Shown here one piece after another: positions 1 through 12,489 of a DNA stretch of 64,000 nucleotides (position 1 is its first letter; every line of letters begins with the position of its first letter). Below the pieces are notes generated by a model, which was given only the letters and a program-made list of their open reading frames with translations, ran no database searches and had not been told where the DNA came from. This stretch comes from Chamaecrista fasciculata. Taxonomy: Eukaryota > Streptophyta > Magnoliopsida > Fabales > Fabaceae. The DNA lies in assembly GCA_003254925.1 (NCBI GenBank), contig QANZ01002619.1, forward strand, positions 22,223-86,222, in the 5' to 3' direction. The position numbers were made by a program, and so were the translations under genes.

Positions 1-341
1 AAAAATTAAATATAAAATAACTAAAATATGATTATATAAAAAATATATATGAATATAATTAATTAAATTTAAATATTTATATATAAAATGTTAAATTAAA
101 AGTAAAATATAAAAATTAAATAAGTAATAAGGTATCGGATATTGGACACCCTAAATATCCGTTCATTTCGGACTGATATAGGGTATCCGAGGGCAATATC
201 CGTATCCGTCCAATATCCGAAAAAAATTTAATTTTCACTATCCGTATTCGTATCCGATATCTGGTATCCGACGAATATCGAATATTTTTTCGGACGGATA
301 CGGATGGATATCCTAAGTATCCTAAACCATTGTCATCCCTA
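1..341. mobile_element. hAT-type MITE, right part, cut by window start
   Basis: This is the right portion of a non-autonomous element. The full-length relative lies at 34297-34942, and the two match almost base for base across the AT-rich core (1-150) and the following array of ATATCC/GTATCCG motifs (130-320). It ends in TTGTCATCCCTA, close to the inverted TAGGGATGGCAA end of the full copy. The left end and target duplication lie outside the window. The hAT assignment rests on the 8-bp duplication seen at the full copy. Confidence 0.85.
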
Positions 342-1589
342 ATATATAGCTACATACATATACATCAGCAGGACGGGCCTTACATATTGGGCCATGCTTC
401 ACTTGCTTTCTCACACTACAAGGCTTTTTAATAGTCAATACCTACTCTCAAGTCTCAACTACTTTTTGCCCAAAAAAAAAAGTCTCAACTAATAATGCAC
501 GACATACATATATACATACATATAGAAATGAAAATCTTCTTCTAAGAAATATATAGATTACGTTTCCTAAAAGAGTTGGGATATTGACAATGCTGTTGAT
601 CTGAATGAAAATCAAAATTTTGAAGATGAGAGTATATTTACTTATGCAGCTTTCTTGATTGCTTCGACATCGGGTAAATTTGGTTAATTCTTTATTTTAT
701 TGTATCCGTGAAAATCTCATTGGAGAAGAGGGGCTGCCTTCTTATATTTCTACATCTAAGAAGATGATGAAGAAATTGTTCCAGTACCACAACCTATATC
801 ATTCATTATATTCATAGTTTCATGCTACTTAACCGGTTACCCTCAACACCTCTCACATAATCCTGTATTACTACATACAGAAATGACGAAGATTTTTAGA
901 GTGTTAGAGTCTACGTGGGACGAAGATTTTTATGTTTGAGTGGGCCTAGTTTTCATAGATAACGAAGTTTCACCTATATCAATCAACCACTTACCAAATC
1001 CCTCAATACGGAGCCCTTTGATTTTCAGACCTACCACCTCCTCCACCATACCAATCTCCATTTACCCTACACTACACATAATGATAGTACAATATGGATA
1101 AAATGACATCAAGTGTGTTTTCATATATAGGAATGATGTAAGGATGATTAATATATTTATATTTAAAAGAGAAAATTTATTATTTGATTTTTAAATTTAT
1201 ATCAAATCAACAAGTCAGTTTGGAAATAATTAAAATACATAATTTGATCTTTGAAATACAATATCACTATTGTCAACGATTTAATCTTTGTGACAATTGG
1301 TTCTCTGAATTTAAAATGATTATATACTTTTTAAATCTCTAAATTTGTATTATATATTATTTCAAAAACTAAACAAATATTTAAAACTAAATCAACCAAA
1401 TGAGTCTTTATAAGAATTCAATTGAGTGAAATCTGTTAATTAGAGTTAAGTCTGTTAGAGTTAGTTAAGTTTGGTTATATCTATTATAGTGTTATTGTAC
1501 TAATGCATGCTATATGGTGTGTGCTTTATTACTCACTCAATTATATAGTACAATTTAGTTTCTCTCTTTCTCTCTGTTGCTTCTTCATC
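342..1589. other. Intergenic stretch with no recognisable gene
   Basis: AT-rich DNA without a convincing coding region. A short open stretch near 570-680 reads like protein (acidic, Asn-rich), but it has no start or continuation and I do not recognise it. From about 1140 to 1385 the text has the 'Fig-leaf' style of decayed foldback repeats (short runs resembling 'aaatttat...ttt' with inverted counterparts), with no clear ends. Confidence 0.4.
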
Positions 1590-1760
1590 TTGTTCAGTAC
1601 CAATGGTACAAAATTAATGTATTTGCTCCACAAACATTCAATCATGCTATTCCAATCAAGTTGGATGAAACAAATTTCTTGTCATGGAGACATCAAGTAG
1701 TAGTTGTAGTCCGGTGAAAAGTTACAAGTCACAGATAAAACACTTTTTGACAGAGGAGGA
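1590..1760 (+). mobile_element. Copia-type (Ty1) gag fossil fragment
   Basis: A short stretch reads like the beginning of a plant Copia gag: a leader resembling NHAIPIKLDETNFLSW, which is the usual N-terminal 'KLD..NF.SW' signature of that family. Nothing resembling protease, integrase, reverse transcriptase or paired LTRs is visible around it. I treat it as a small, old, broken fossil. A MITE (1916-2261) sits about 150 bp downstream. The family call is from remembered consensus and is tentative. Confidence 0.4.
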
Positions 1761-1915
1761 TGAAGAAAATGAAATCTTAATTGAGAACAACAAGACTTAT
1801 TATTTTCTTGGCTTCTCTGTTCTCAATGTCAAACTATATATTACAAATCCCGGCATTAGATATGAGTTTTCACATGAAGTCTGCAAAAGCTTTAAACTCA
1901 TTTTTCTTCTCAAAC

Positions 1916-2261
1916 CTAAGAAGCATGGACACTTCATTTTGAGGGCGTGTCGCCGTGTCGGACACGTGTCAGTGTCCGACACCCGTACGACACCGACACG
2001 ACACATATTCATAAATTTTAAAATATAAATTAATTTTTTGTGACTTTAACATGACATATAAGAGAAAATAATAATATATATGACATATATTATGAATAAA
2101 ACTTGTAATTTTTAAATTTTTCATTAAAAATTATATATATTTAATTATTTATATATATAAATATATGACGTGTCGTGTTGCGTAATTTTGAGAGTTTAGC
2201 GTGTCGCTGTGTCCGTGTCCGTGTCGTGTCTCGTGTCCGTGTCAGTGTCCATGCTTCCTAG
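1916..2261. mobile_element. MITE family 'GCATGGACAC', copy 1 (hAT-like, 8-bp TSD)
   Basis: A 346-bp element whose ends are inverted repeats: CTAAGAAGCATGGACAC on the left, and CTAGGAAGCATGGACAC when the right end is reverse-complemented. It is flanked by an exact 8-bp duplication TCTCAAAC (1908-1915 and 2262-2269). Both subterminal zones carry many GTGTC/GACAC motifs (for example 1945-2000 and 2165-2250), and the centre is AT-rich. Relatives are at 9786-10107 and 13201-13525. The 8-bp duplication points to the hAT superfamily. It has no coding capacity. Confidence 0.88.
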
Positions 2262-3647
2262 TCTCAAACTAAAGCAAACATTATGTAGTACATGACATAA
2301 GTGCGCACAATCAAGAAAGATACAGTTATTTTAAATGTGTACCTATAACGTACTATTATATAGTAGATACCAAGAAACTAATTAATGCTTTTGTGGGATC
2401 TCCTGATATATGAAATGAGCACATTGAAACTATCTTTCAATGAATCCGAGGCGATAAACCCTCATCAGGCAAGTTAGTATGTTGCTATTTGCAAAAACAT
2501 TCACAAAAACGAGCCAGGCGTTTGTTTTATTTGCAAAAAGATCCCTCACTTCTTTTTGAGACTATGGAACATATTATGGTTCAATATTAAGGTTCAAGAT
2601 AAGATACTATATACAAATCACGTAGTGATGACAGACAAAATGTCACGCCCAAACACTTATTAATTGAAAAACAAAATTTGGAAAAATACAAATTGACTTT
2701 AATATTTTGGCAGGCCATGTTCTGTCTTGTATTGGCAAAATAAAGTCAATAAGCAAACAAACAAAAAGAAAAGGAATTGGTTGCAAAAGTGAGTGGCTTT
2801 AGTTCTGTCACGAACTAACAATAAAAAGTGGTCCAACAAGCTACACTATTTACTGAGTCCTATCACAAGATGGACCCTTCACCTACTATTCTCTGTCTTA
2901 TAATTTAAAAGAATTTTTTTTTTCATCCTTGAATGATATTGTAGAGTTTTCTTAAATTATTAAAACTATTGCACATTTATTTTAAAATTAAAATATAAAT
3001 ATCTAAATAATTCAAACTGATTATTAAAGCTGCTGTGCACATTCAGATGTGCATATATAACTGCACAATCTCTGTTTGTTGTTTTTTTTTTTTTACTTCT
3101 TTTTTTGTTTAACAATGTGTTTGTTGCATTTATGATTAATTTCTTCTTCATATGTTGGAAGAGAAGGCCATTTTTTTTAACATCTTTCAAATAACAGCAT
3201 ACTTTATTAGATGGAATGCACTAGGACAAAAGAGAAAGTATATATGTGACATACATCAGAATTAATATCATATAGCATACTTTATTCCACTGAATTGTCA
3301 ACAAGAATAAACTATTTCACATGAATTTGTGCAACATCAATCTCTCAATAGTTCTGTGACTAGACCACACAATTTTCTTTTCAACAAACTATCAATTATT
3401 ACATTATGAAACTGAAAGAAACATATACTTTTACAACAGAATTCCACATATATATCTAAGTATACACCCACCAATCATTGAAGTAAGAAAAGAAAAACCT
3501 TTAAAAGCACAGTTTTTAAATATTTGTTACCAATTTTCATAACAAACACTTAAAAAACTTCACTTTGGTTGATTAAATTTCTATGCAAGATTATCTTGTA
3601 TAGGAGAGAGATTAAGAGTCAAAGTAAGATTCCATTGTGGTAAAATT
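2262..3647. other. Intergenic DNA downstream of the TBL gene
   Basis: No coding region seen. The part nearest 3648 probably holds the 3' UTR and polyadenylation region of the minus-strand TBL gene. The rest is AT-rich, with homopolymer tracts (for example poly-T around 3078-3095) and no bounded element. Confidence 0.4.
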
Positions 3648-6600
3648 TCACATGGTTAGTGCAGCAAAGAGAAGTTGATTCCAAGTATCAGGTAATCCAG
3701 GAAGACACCAATGGCTACAATCATTGCCAGAAGAATGGTCACCACTATAGACAGAAGGGTGTGCATCTTTTCTGAGTTGAGATAAGAGTGTGATGTCAAG
3801 AAGATAAACAGGGTTCTTCATTTTCTTGAGAACACTGTTCAATATGGTGGCTGCTGGAGGTAGTCCTACAGGATAAGTTGTACCAGAGAATGGTTCTAAC
3901 TCTCCACTACAACTCTTCTTTGGTTGATTCCACTCCTTCCCTCTGATCAATTCAAAACAAAATTATTAATTGTTTCTTCCAACCTTTTCAATCATTGATA
4001 CATGTATACATGTGAGTGTAAATTTGTGTAATGTATATATAGAATTGTTCAAAATATATATGGGTTTATTTTTATATAACTAAGTATTAGTGAGGGTATC
4101 CACAATCCTTAATAGTGACTAATCCCCTCGCTAACTTGCAAACACCTCAATGGGCAAAGCTAGGAATTGAATAGACAAATCCTTGACTACACTCATTAGG
4201 ACTTATATATATTAGGGGTTCAATTCAACCATTTGGAGAGAACTGAAATAAAACTAGAAACGGAAAGAGAGAAGAAAGGGGAAAGGGATGGTTAAATAGT
4301 TTCATTACGAGAAAAATGACATATACCTACGGATATTTTTAGTGAAATTTTATAAAGATGTAGTTACAAGTAGTATTTACCTATAATTTAATAATTCCGT
4401 CACTAAAAGATTATATTTTTACTTACAAATTGAAAATTCTGTCACTATATATAATTATTGGCTTTGATTATTTTAATATTATTTAGTAAACAAGAGAATA
4501 TAAATCATTATTTGGCAACATTAAATATAATTATGGAGGTAGATGACTTTTACCCACAGATGAATAAGTCTGTCATTAAAGAAAAAAGTTTTACCTACAA
4601 ATTTGAAGTTTTTATCACTATAAATCCTATAGATATTTTTAGCAACATTAAACAAAATGGTAGGTATAAATATTATTTTTTTTACCTATAAGTTCTGATT
4701 AATTTCACGTGCAATAACAAAAAAAGTATTTTTTTCAATAAAAATCTGGAGCTTTCTATACAGTGAGTAAAATTAACAAAAAGAAAATTAAAGTATTTTT
4801 AAAAGTTAGTTGAAATTTCCTCAATATCGTTCCTTCATTCCTTAATCCTTATCAATAACTCCTAAATAACGAAAAAGCTTCAATAAAACCCTTCTTTATT
4901 TAGCAGGAGATCTGAATGCAACTATATATACATAATTATATATACCGAATCTCGTGAAGGACAAAAGATGGCTTCAAATCTGATATAAATTAGAGCTAAT
5001 ATGGCTAATTAAAGTAAAAGAAGGATATACTTACTGATAATGGGTAGGAGAAATGCCTTGAAAGAAGACTTTGGTTTTGGTAGGATCAACATTAAGATCA
5101 ACCCATGTAGCCCAAGTGGTTAATCCCTTCAAGTATGCCTCCAAACGATTCATGTTCTTTACCAGATTGGGACCATCTCTTATGTAATCCCATCTGTGCA
5201 CAACACAACAAAAAAAATTAAATTACACACCAAAACCCAAAAAAGAAAAAGAAAAATCTCGTAGACGTGTAAGACATTTAATAATTATTTAGCAATTTAG
5301 AAAGTATGAAAATAGATAAATACATGTGAGAAAAATGTTGAAACTTGGTTTCTCAAAGATAATCTTATTCAAAGTATTATCAGATATACAATGTGAGCAC
5401 TTTTTTTTAAGGGAGATTTAAATTTGAATTCACTATATATGTGAGAGATTAGTCTCTTCTACTAAATCCAATCTTTTCTTATATATAAGAAAAAGTTTAG
5501 GTGAGTTGAATCTCGGGGGTTCACCAAGGTCAAGACAGACCTTCAGGCTCTATGAGAGTTTATAGAAATATTTACATATCGCTTACTAACAAAACTCTCA
5601 CATCGGCAGTGAAAATCGAATTCACGACGAATTTGTGGGGGAATCAATTCCTTATCAACTGGTAACTTGAAATCAAATGTATAATTATTGGGGAGAAAAT
5701 GAAAGCATACCCTTGAGATTTTCCAGTGTGGGTCCACCAATGCCAAGAGTTAAATATGAGAAGGTCCATGCCTTTCCATGCATTTCCAGCCTCAATTGAG
5801 TTGAGTGTGAGAACTCTTCCAACGTTTTCTCGCACTATGTCTACCAAATATGGTGTTCGGTACAGTTGTATTGTCACTCCATAATCCTGCATAAATTCAC
5901 CAACAACTCCATTTAATTACTCAAGTAAATCAAATATAAAGTTATTAATAATAATCAGACATGTAATTGAAAAATTAAACTAAATTGCACTGACATGCAG
6001 TGAGTTTTAGAAGGAGAGCAAAAAACACATGTTTAAGGAATTTTAGTGCAATTAAGCTAAATGTAATAAAAATTAAGGTAAATTACACTTTGTACTTTGT
6101 TGTACGGACATATTTTACTTTAGTACCATGTTCTTTCAAAAGTGACATTTTCATACCCTATTCTTTGCATCGTTAATACTTTGGTACCCTTAAAAAGATA
6201 GAACATGATAACAAATAGTGAAAGAACAAGGTACCAAAGTGAAATTGGTCCATAGAACAGGGTACCAAAATGTTAACAGTACAAAGAACATGGTACCAAA
6301 ATGTCACTTTTAAAAAAACAAGATACCAAAGTTAAATCGTGCAAAGAAAAGGATAACAAAGTGTCACTTTTGAAAGAACATGGTACTAAAGTGAAATCGG
6401 TCCATAGAACAGGGTACCAAAGTGTAATTTACCCTAAAAATTATAAAATTTAAAATATTTTTAATTTTTTCCAATGAAAAAAAAATAAATTTTTTGCACA
6501 AAATTAAGGAGTTTATGCATTCTAGTTAACATTTTTAATAATTGTTTTCCTAAATAGCACAGTCAAATTTGCAAGGCTGTGATTGAAGTGTACACCACAA

Positions 6601-9422
6601 AAATATTTGAGAGGGCAGACAATAAATGCTAAACAACTCATAAGAGTCACGAGGGGCCACTCACACTCACTACAAAAGAAGGAACATTTTTTTATGTATA
6701 AAATATTCACGTCGAAAATAGTAAACAATTTACAAACATGCTCTGTTTGTCAAGCTCAAGCCTCAAGGCCACTTTATAATAATATAAAAAGAAGCAAGGA
6801 TAAACCTGCTTGCCCATAAAGATCATAATTTGTACATTGAATTTATATACCCTTTTGAGTGTCTGTCTGTTTGGATATAAATAAAAAATAATTTTAATAT
6901 TAAAACTTAGTTGATATCAACAAAAGATATGAACAACAGGACAAGGATATTATAATATGATATAAAACAATTATCCAGGGTTTAAACTATCATGTTCAAT
7001 GTAAAATCCAATGTGTTAATTATTAAACATTGATACAATTCTTTCTTAGATGATCTGCTTATCTTAGTTGATAATAAAATGACAAGTTTGAATTAAGAGA
7101 ATATTGTAATAGTTAATAAAAAGCCTTGGAAAATAATCAATCAAGCAAAATGTGAAATTTGTCCCTTTTACGAGGAAGCTTGTAAATGATAATCAGATTA
7201 CTAAAATTATTAAATTCGTCAGCTTTCTTCTACTTGCCCAGTGAAAGTGCTCTGCTCAATGCAGAGCTGAAACAGAGGAAGTTTCCTTTTAATTTCCCAC
7301 CTAAAAGACAATATGCACAGAATAAAAAGCTGAATTATGTGTGTTCTATATTATATGGTCTATAAATCAATCGGAATTAGATATTAGTCTTTCATAAATT
7401 GATGGATCTAAATTTTAATCCTAAAAAGATATTTGTAAAAAATTCAAAAACAAAAAGTTTTGCCATAATCTCTACTGTTTAATATTAATTAAAGTCTAAA
7501 GTTAATGTGAATCCGTATAATCAACCTTAGGGGGGTTTGAACAGGCAAAAATAATTTTAAAATGACATGACAATCTTCAACAGAACAAATAAGAATTTTG
7601 TAAGGAATATCTTAATATTTTAGCTAAGATTGTTGAGAATTTTATAAATAATAATAAATTATTTTCTAAATACTCTAAAGATAGTGATTAAAGAATTTAA
7701 CAAATAAAAAACATGATAAAAAGTTAAAAACTATAGGACCGTATTGTGGTGTGTGATTGATGGTGATTAAACGCACAATGAAACAAATAATTGTTTTGGC
7801 AACAAAAAAAAAAAACAAATAATTGCATAGAGGCTTCCACTTGTAATCACAGGCTGGCGTGTTTCATTGTTTTGCCTCCCAACTTGTCTGTTGGCGGCAA
7901 TCATTTGCCTTTGAGAAACATCTACATATAATTAGTCAAAATCTTTCATTGGTTCTTAAATTATAGGACCAATTTCATTTTGGTCCATTTCCATACTTAA
8001 AGTTTCCAAAATGTTCCACCTGGGCAAACTCTGTTCAAGTTTTACCATTCAATATAATATAGACTTCTGAAATATTTAGTTCTTCTCTCTCTGTTAAATT
8101 AATTCTCATGATATTTATGTGAAAAAAAATATCTTGTTAAGATGTCCAAGTCATATTTAACAATAAAAGTCAAGAAGAAATTTGTCCAGGAATTAACAAT
8201 AGAACAACTAGAAAATTTAAGGACCAAAATAAAATTAGAAATTAAAATAGAATTTGTCATATTTTAAAATAAAAAATATTTATAAAAAAAAAGTTATCTA
8301 AGTTTAGTAATTAATTAATCAAGTATCCAAAGCACTAACATGAATCTTTATTCCTTTCACCCTTTCCGACAAGGCATCAAATATTACTCATCTAAGCATC
8401 TGTTGCCTTTTCCCTCATTAAAACTTTAATTTTATGAAACAGTTCTGACCACTGACCACTGGCAAGGAGAAGAAAGCTGACGAATTCAATAATTTTAATA
8501 AATAATATATATATATATATATAATAATTGAAATATCAAAATGGGACATGAGCAGAAAAGGGGAAAAAAATAAGACAGAAAGAAACAACCAAACAATTAA
8601 GGAGATGATGATTGATGAATATAATTAGGGTAGTCTTACGTTCATAAAACAAAACAACAGTAATTTTTATGTACTAATGGAGAAAAAGAAGGTTAAAAAA
8701 AAAAAAGAAAGCAAACCTGAAAGGTGACTGTAGATAATGGTTGTTTCCTCAAAAAGCTGGTCTTAGCATTTGGCACCGACGCGTGAATCATACAGGACAA
8801 TGATTCCCACATGTTCAAACTCAGAGAGTCACCCACAAACATTATCTTCTTCCCTCTCCATCTCTTCAGAAAATCTGCCCCATCAAACCTACCCACACCA
8901 AACATAACAAATTCAATAATTTCACCCTTTTTTTTAAAAAAAAAAAAAAAAGAAATATTTTTATCTATACATTTCTTTGTTAGAGACAATAAGTTTTACA
9001 AGGAAGAGTGATGATGAATCCCATTTAAAGGAACTTAAAAAGAGAGAGTGATAGAATCTAAATTCTAAAGAAGGGTTTAAGAGTAGGTAAAGCAAGTAGA
9101 AACTTTACCTGGGTAAAGCACATGATTCAGGCTTCCATGAGTATTTGAGGTATTGTTTGTCTGGTCTTTTAACACAGTTAAACTCAGAATCAATGAAGGG
9201 GCAGCTTGAAGAGTCATAGAGAGGATAGGAAGGATCAATCACCCAATTTCCTAAGAAAATATTACACCCATTGCTACCTCTTGTTTGCTTTTTCCCTCTC
9301 AAGCTACTCACATTATGGAACCTCTCTGCTCTAGCTTGATGCAAAGAAAGAAGAAGAAGAATCACAACTTGAGAAAACAGAGACACAAGAAACAGAGTAT
9401 GAACTCTAAAACTCAAACCCAT
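3648..9422 (-). CDS. TBL38: Trichome birefringence-like protein (PC-esterase / polysaccharide O-acetyltransferase), five exons
   Basis: Five minus-strand exons join in phase: 9422-9109, 8888-8717, 5886-5711, 5193-5035 and 3942-3648, giving 371 residues. All introns are GT-AG. Residues 1-32 form a hydrophobic signal/anchor segment ([20 protein letters not shown]). Then come the Cys-rich TBL domain (about 50-105, [26 protein letters not shown]), the GDS motif FVGDSLS (Ser126) and the C-terminal [18 protein letters not shown] with the DxxH motif (Asp348-His351). TBL proteins are Golgi enzymes that transfer acetyl groups to wall polysaccharides. The sequence resembles TBL37/TBL38 from memory, so the exact paralog is uncertain and the substrate cannot be read off. 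The start was chosen at MGLSF because it directly precedes the signal segment; the reading frame continues upstream into low-complexity Ser. The usual YG between C.K and RPDKQY appears to be missing. Intron 2 (8716-5887) and intron 3 (5710-5194) carry repeats. Length and motifs look intact. Confidence 0.9.
4302..4690. mobile_element. Possible decayed CACTA-like element in TBL intron 4
   Basis: Starts with CATTACGAGAAAAATGAC, close to the CACTACAAGAAAA end of plant En/Spm elements. It continues with repeated 'tacctac..at(a)tttt.gc/gtca' phrases typical of non-autonomous copies. No matching right end (TTTTCTTGTAGTG) or 3-bp duplication could be identified, so the right border is a guess. Confidence 0.35.
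5485..5665 (-). mobile_element. tRNA-derived SINE, copy in TBL intron 3 (minus orientation)
   Basis: Read on the minus strand it has the same order as the better copy at 58646-58850. There is a tRNA-like head with a degenerate A box (about 5650-5665) and a B box resembling GTGAATTCGATTTTCAC (about 5597-5613). The shared body 'CACTGCCGATGTGAG ... TCATAGAGCCTGAAGG' follows, and the tail is CAACTCACCTAAAC. It is more diverged than the 58.6-kb copy. No clear target duplication. Confidence 0.8.
6066..6440. mobile_element. Foldback MITE 'GGTAAATTACACTTTGGTACC', copy 1, in TBL intron 2
   Basis: Left end TAAGGTAAATTACACTTTG and right end CAAAGTGTAATTTACCCTAA are inverted repeats. The interior repeats the phrases GGTACCAAAGTG and its complement, and GAACATGGTACCAAAATG, several times. 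Relatives are at 13744-14196 and 17950-18607. The target duplication is unclear here because the flanks are A-rich. Confidence 0.8.
6441..8716. other. Remaining part of TBL intron 2
   Basis: A long AT-rich intron. It includes a degenerate foldback zone around 7940-8240 (phrases like 'ggaccaatttcattttggtcc' against 'ggaccaaaataaaatta') and an (AT)n tract near 8507-8522. No gene is seen on either strand. Confidence 0.45.
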
Positions 9423-9560
9423 TTGGGATTTTTTTGGGGTATCTGAAAAGCTAGGAGATAAAGAAGAAGAAGAAGAAGATGACGAATGAGTGTGAGAAAA
9501 TAAAACTTGTCTTGGGCTTGTCGAAGGATTGTAGGTCCTATATATATAGCACAGAGAGGA
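9423..9560 (-). promoter_or_regulatory. TBL 5' leader and TATA region
   Basis: On the minus strand a TATA-like CTATATATATAG lies at 9549-9538, about 115 bp upstream of the chosen ATG (9422). The leader between them is rich in TCT/TTC repeats (9455-9482), which explains the Ser run in the upstream reading frame. Inferred from position and composition only. Confidence 0.5.
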
Positions 9561-9785
9561 ACTCAAAGAAAAGTAGTACTTGGTGGGATCACATGGTGGT
9601 GGGATAGGTAATAGTATAGGGGAATGGATCTTCTGAGTAGCAATGAGTTTTAGAGCACCAAAACAATTTTTAATGGTATAAAAAAATTGTAAAACTAATT
9701 AATAATTTAATTTTTAAAAGATTATCCAATTGATGATTTGATTTTTGAAATTTTAAAATAAATAATTTAATTCTTACAATAATTA

Positions 9786-10107
9786 AATAGCATGGACACT
9801 TCATTTTGAGAGTGTGTCACCGTATCAGATACGTGTCCGTGTCCGACATTACACATATTCATATGTTTCAGAATATAAAATTAATTTTTTGTGACTTTAA
9901 CATGACAAACAATATAAAATAATGACATATATAAGATATACTATCAATAGATATTATAATTTTTCAAGTTTTTGCCAAATTTTATGAAATTTTAATTATT
10001 TATATATATAAATATATGTCGTGTCATGTCGTGTAACTTTAAGAATTTGATATGTTGATGTGTCTGTGTCCGTGTCGTGTTCTATATCCATGTCAATGTC
10101 CATTCTT
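9786..10107. mobile_element. MITE family 'GCATGGACAC', copy 2
   Basis: Same order as the element at 1916-2261: GCATGGACACTTCATTTTGAG, a GTGTC-rich zone, an AT-rich core with ATATGTCGTGTC, and a final GTCCATTCTT. The flanks are 8-bp near-duplicates, AATAATTA (9778-9785) and AATAACTA (10108-10115), differing at one base. The ends are more decayed than copy 1, so it is probably older. Confidence 0.8.
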
Positions 10108-10244
10108 AATAACTATTTAAGGATGGAAGAATATATATTTTAATTTTTCGAAAATTAATCTATCTATTTCGATCTTTTAACTTTTTTTAAGGATTTAGTT
10201 GTTAATTTCCTCAAAATTATACATATATATATTAAGATTTTTAG

Positions 10245-10515
10245 TTGAGTAAATTGACATTCTAGTCCCTAGATTACGTGGATTGTATCATTTAAGTCCT
10301 TACTTTTCAAAATGTCTTATTTTGTCTCTAAAAATTCACTACTTGTTACAAGTTAGTCTTCTTATAAATATTTATAATTCAGTTCTTAATTAAAGGGATT
10401 AAATTGCAACAAATTAAAAAAAATAATAATTAAAATCAAACATTTAAAAAATTTAAAAACTAAAATAACATAATACATATAATTTAAATACTAAATTCAT
10501 AATTTACTCTTTTTT
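10245..10515. mobile_element. Degenerate foldback MITE
   Basis: Left phrase GAGTAAATTGACATTCTAGTCC and right phrase TACTAAATTCATAATTTACTC are imperfect inverted repeats. The left half has 'gtccttacttttcaaaatg' with AT-rich complements in the right half. This resembles the 'GAGTAAA..TAGTCC' elements at 61754-61994 and 62985-63220. Confidence 0.5.
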
Positions 10516-10530
10516 AAATTTAATATGAAA

Positions 10531-10706
10531 GACCAACCAAGATTGACTCAGTTGATAAGAGTCGACTTATAACCCACAAAGTCGTGAACTTACGGTTGAT
10601 ATGAGGATTTAGTTGGTAGACAATCTGTAAGTACTTCTTTAAGCCTTCATAGAATCTGAAGGCATATTCTATCCTTACTCCCCTACACTTTCTACAATAA
10701 AAAAAA
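10531..10706 (+). mobile_element. tRNA-derived SINE, second copy
   Basis: The head GATTGACTCAGTTGATAAG (A-box like, 10542-10560) is followed by GTCGACTTATAACCCACAAA and a degenerate B box. The family body 'GTTGATATGAGGATTTAGTTGGTAGACAATCTGTAAGTAC' comes next, and it ends in an A tract (10697-10706). It matches the SINE at 58646-58850 along its length. Confidence 0.8.
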
Positions 10707-11810
10707 TTAATATGAAATACTTTGAGAAATAGTAGTAGAGGAAGGAAAAGAATTTACTTTTTAATTTCTGACATGAGTTGGGAGGATCTTGGAGGGATTC
10801 GAATGTAATGGGAATCCGTGGGTGTTGAAATTGAAGAAGTTGTTTTTATGGGGAAACTCAAATGTTACAACATTATGGGGGAAGAATAAAGAATTGATAA
10901 AGTTCTTTTGCATGTTAATTTGATTGGTCTGCATGTCACGGGGCAAGGGTAATTGTACTATCATACTCCGCATGCTGGACTGGAATCTTTTGCTCTGCCT
11001 CAAAAGTGAAAATTTTAATATTGCAATTACTTTTGCTTTTCTACTTAGATATTAATTTCATTATCTACATAATGAGTTAATGACTATGTTCTATAAAAAA
11101 AAAATCTACATAATGGCTATGGCATGCAATGTTACAACTTAAAACTGAACAATAATCTACAATGATAATGAAGAATGATTTCTATCATAAATTTGAATGA
11201 TAATGAAATAATTATTATATAAAGTTTTATAGTTCCTAATTTAATAAAATAAAAGTACAGTCCTAAACATTAATATATATATCTTCTAGTAAATGATTGC
11301 ATATCAAGTATAATCTGTTAATTTTTTTTTAAAAAAATTATGTTGAAAATATTTGAAGTCTCACATTGGAGAAATGAGAAAAAGTTAAAAAATATATATA
11401 TAATGTGAAAAGATGTTATACTAAATTGTCTTAGACATTTTAATCAAATATCATTCTTTTCCAATACTTTAGTCATACAAAATTGTGTGGTCAGTGGAAA
11501 AAAGATGAACTTCACAAATTTTTATACAAGTTACAAAATGTCCTCAAATATTTTTCAAAATTTACAAAAATGTCCCTGAATCATGATATTTGAGGACTAA
11601 AATGAAAATTACAAAAAAAATTTAGTGTCAAAATGTAATCTTTACAAAGTATAAAAAAATTTTGGAAATTACAAATCAATCCAAAATCTGAAAAAGAAAT
11701 ACACTTTAGTCCTAAATCTAAAGATTTTACTATGAATATCCAAAACACTCATACTTAATGCTATCTTGAACTTTTAGCTTTTTTTTTTATATATATACAT
11801 ATATATCAAT
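10707..11810. other. Gene-free AT-rich stretch
   Basis: No coding region or bounded element recognised. A patch at about 11500-11730 has the 'ggtaccaaa/tagtcct' style of old foldback repeats (phrases such as 'aaaatgtcc' and 'tttagtcct') but no clear ends. Confidence 0.4.
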
Positions 11811-12004
11811 GGGATTGGATCCTCTAGAGTTCCTTCGCCATGCATTTCTTGTGAAGTTAGAGAGAGAAAAGAAAAAGAAGAGAGAAAAATTGTGGATCTC
11901 ATAAAATAACAATGTGTAGGACTCACATTTTCTCTCTCTTCTTCTTCCTTTCTCTATCCAACTTCATAAGAAATGCATGGTGAAGGAACTCTAGAGGATT
12001 CATT
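11811..12004. mobile_element. Foldback MITE with about 55-bp inverted arms
   Basis: The left arm (about 11813-11870) reads GGATCCTCTAGAGTTCCTTC, CATGCATTTCTTGTGAAGTT, then a GA-rich zone. The right arm (about 11940-12000) is its near-perfect reverse complement, with a CT-rich zone, AACTTCATAAGAAATGCATG and GAAGGAACTCTAGAGGATTC. The whole element is about 190 bp and should fold into a long hairpin. No coding capacity. Confidence 0.8.
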
Positions 12005-12489
12005 TCCTAAATCAAGATATCCACAACCGGCAATGATGACTAATTTTTTTGTTGCGCGTCTTTCACCTAAAGATAAATAGATAGTCATATAATATTTTTC
12101 ATGTTTAAAGATAATATTCAAACTTCCACCACTTAACTAAGAGATCAAGTGAGAAACCGGCCATTATTACACTCATATAGTTATTAGAATACAAAATTAA
12201 CGAGTCTCGAGACAAATAAAGAAGTACTCAACGTCTCAACCGATACACTTAAATATTTATTTTTGTATTTAAAAATATAATATTTTAAAACTTTATGTGT
12301 TAAAAAAAGTAAAATAATAAAGATAAAACGTTATATATTTTATACATATTAAAATAATTTATTAATAAATATATAAATTCACATTTTTTATGGTTATAGT
12401 ATTAAAAAAATATGTATATTAAAAATTCTCTAAAAATTTAGGTTCAAATATAGAAATTTCACTATTCATAAATTTTAGAGACAGGTTGA

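Noticed and set aside
560-760. Protein-like open text near the left end
   Set aside because: Short, no start, no continuation and no family recognised.
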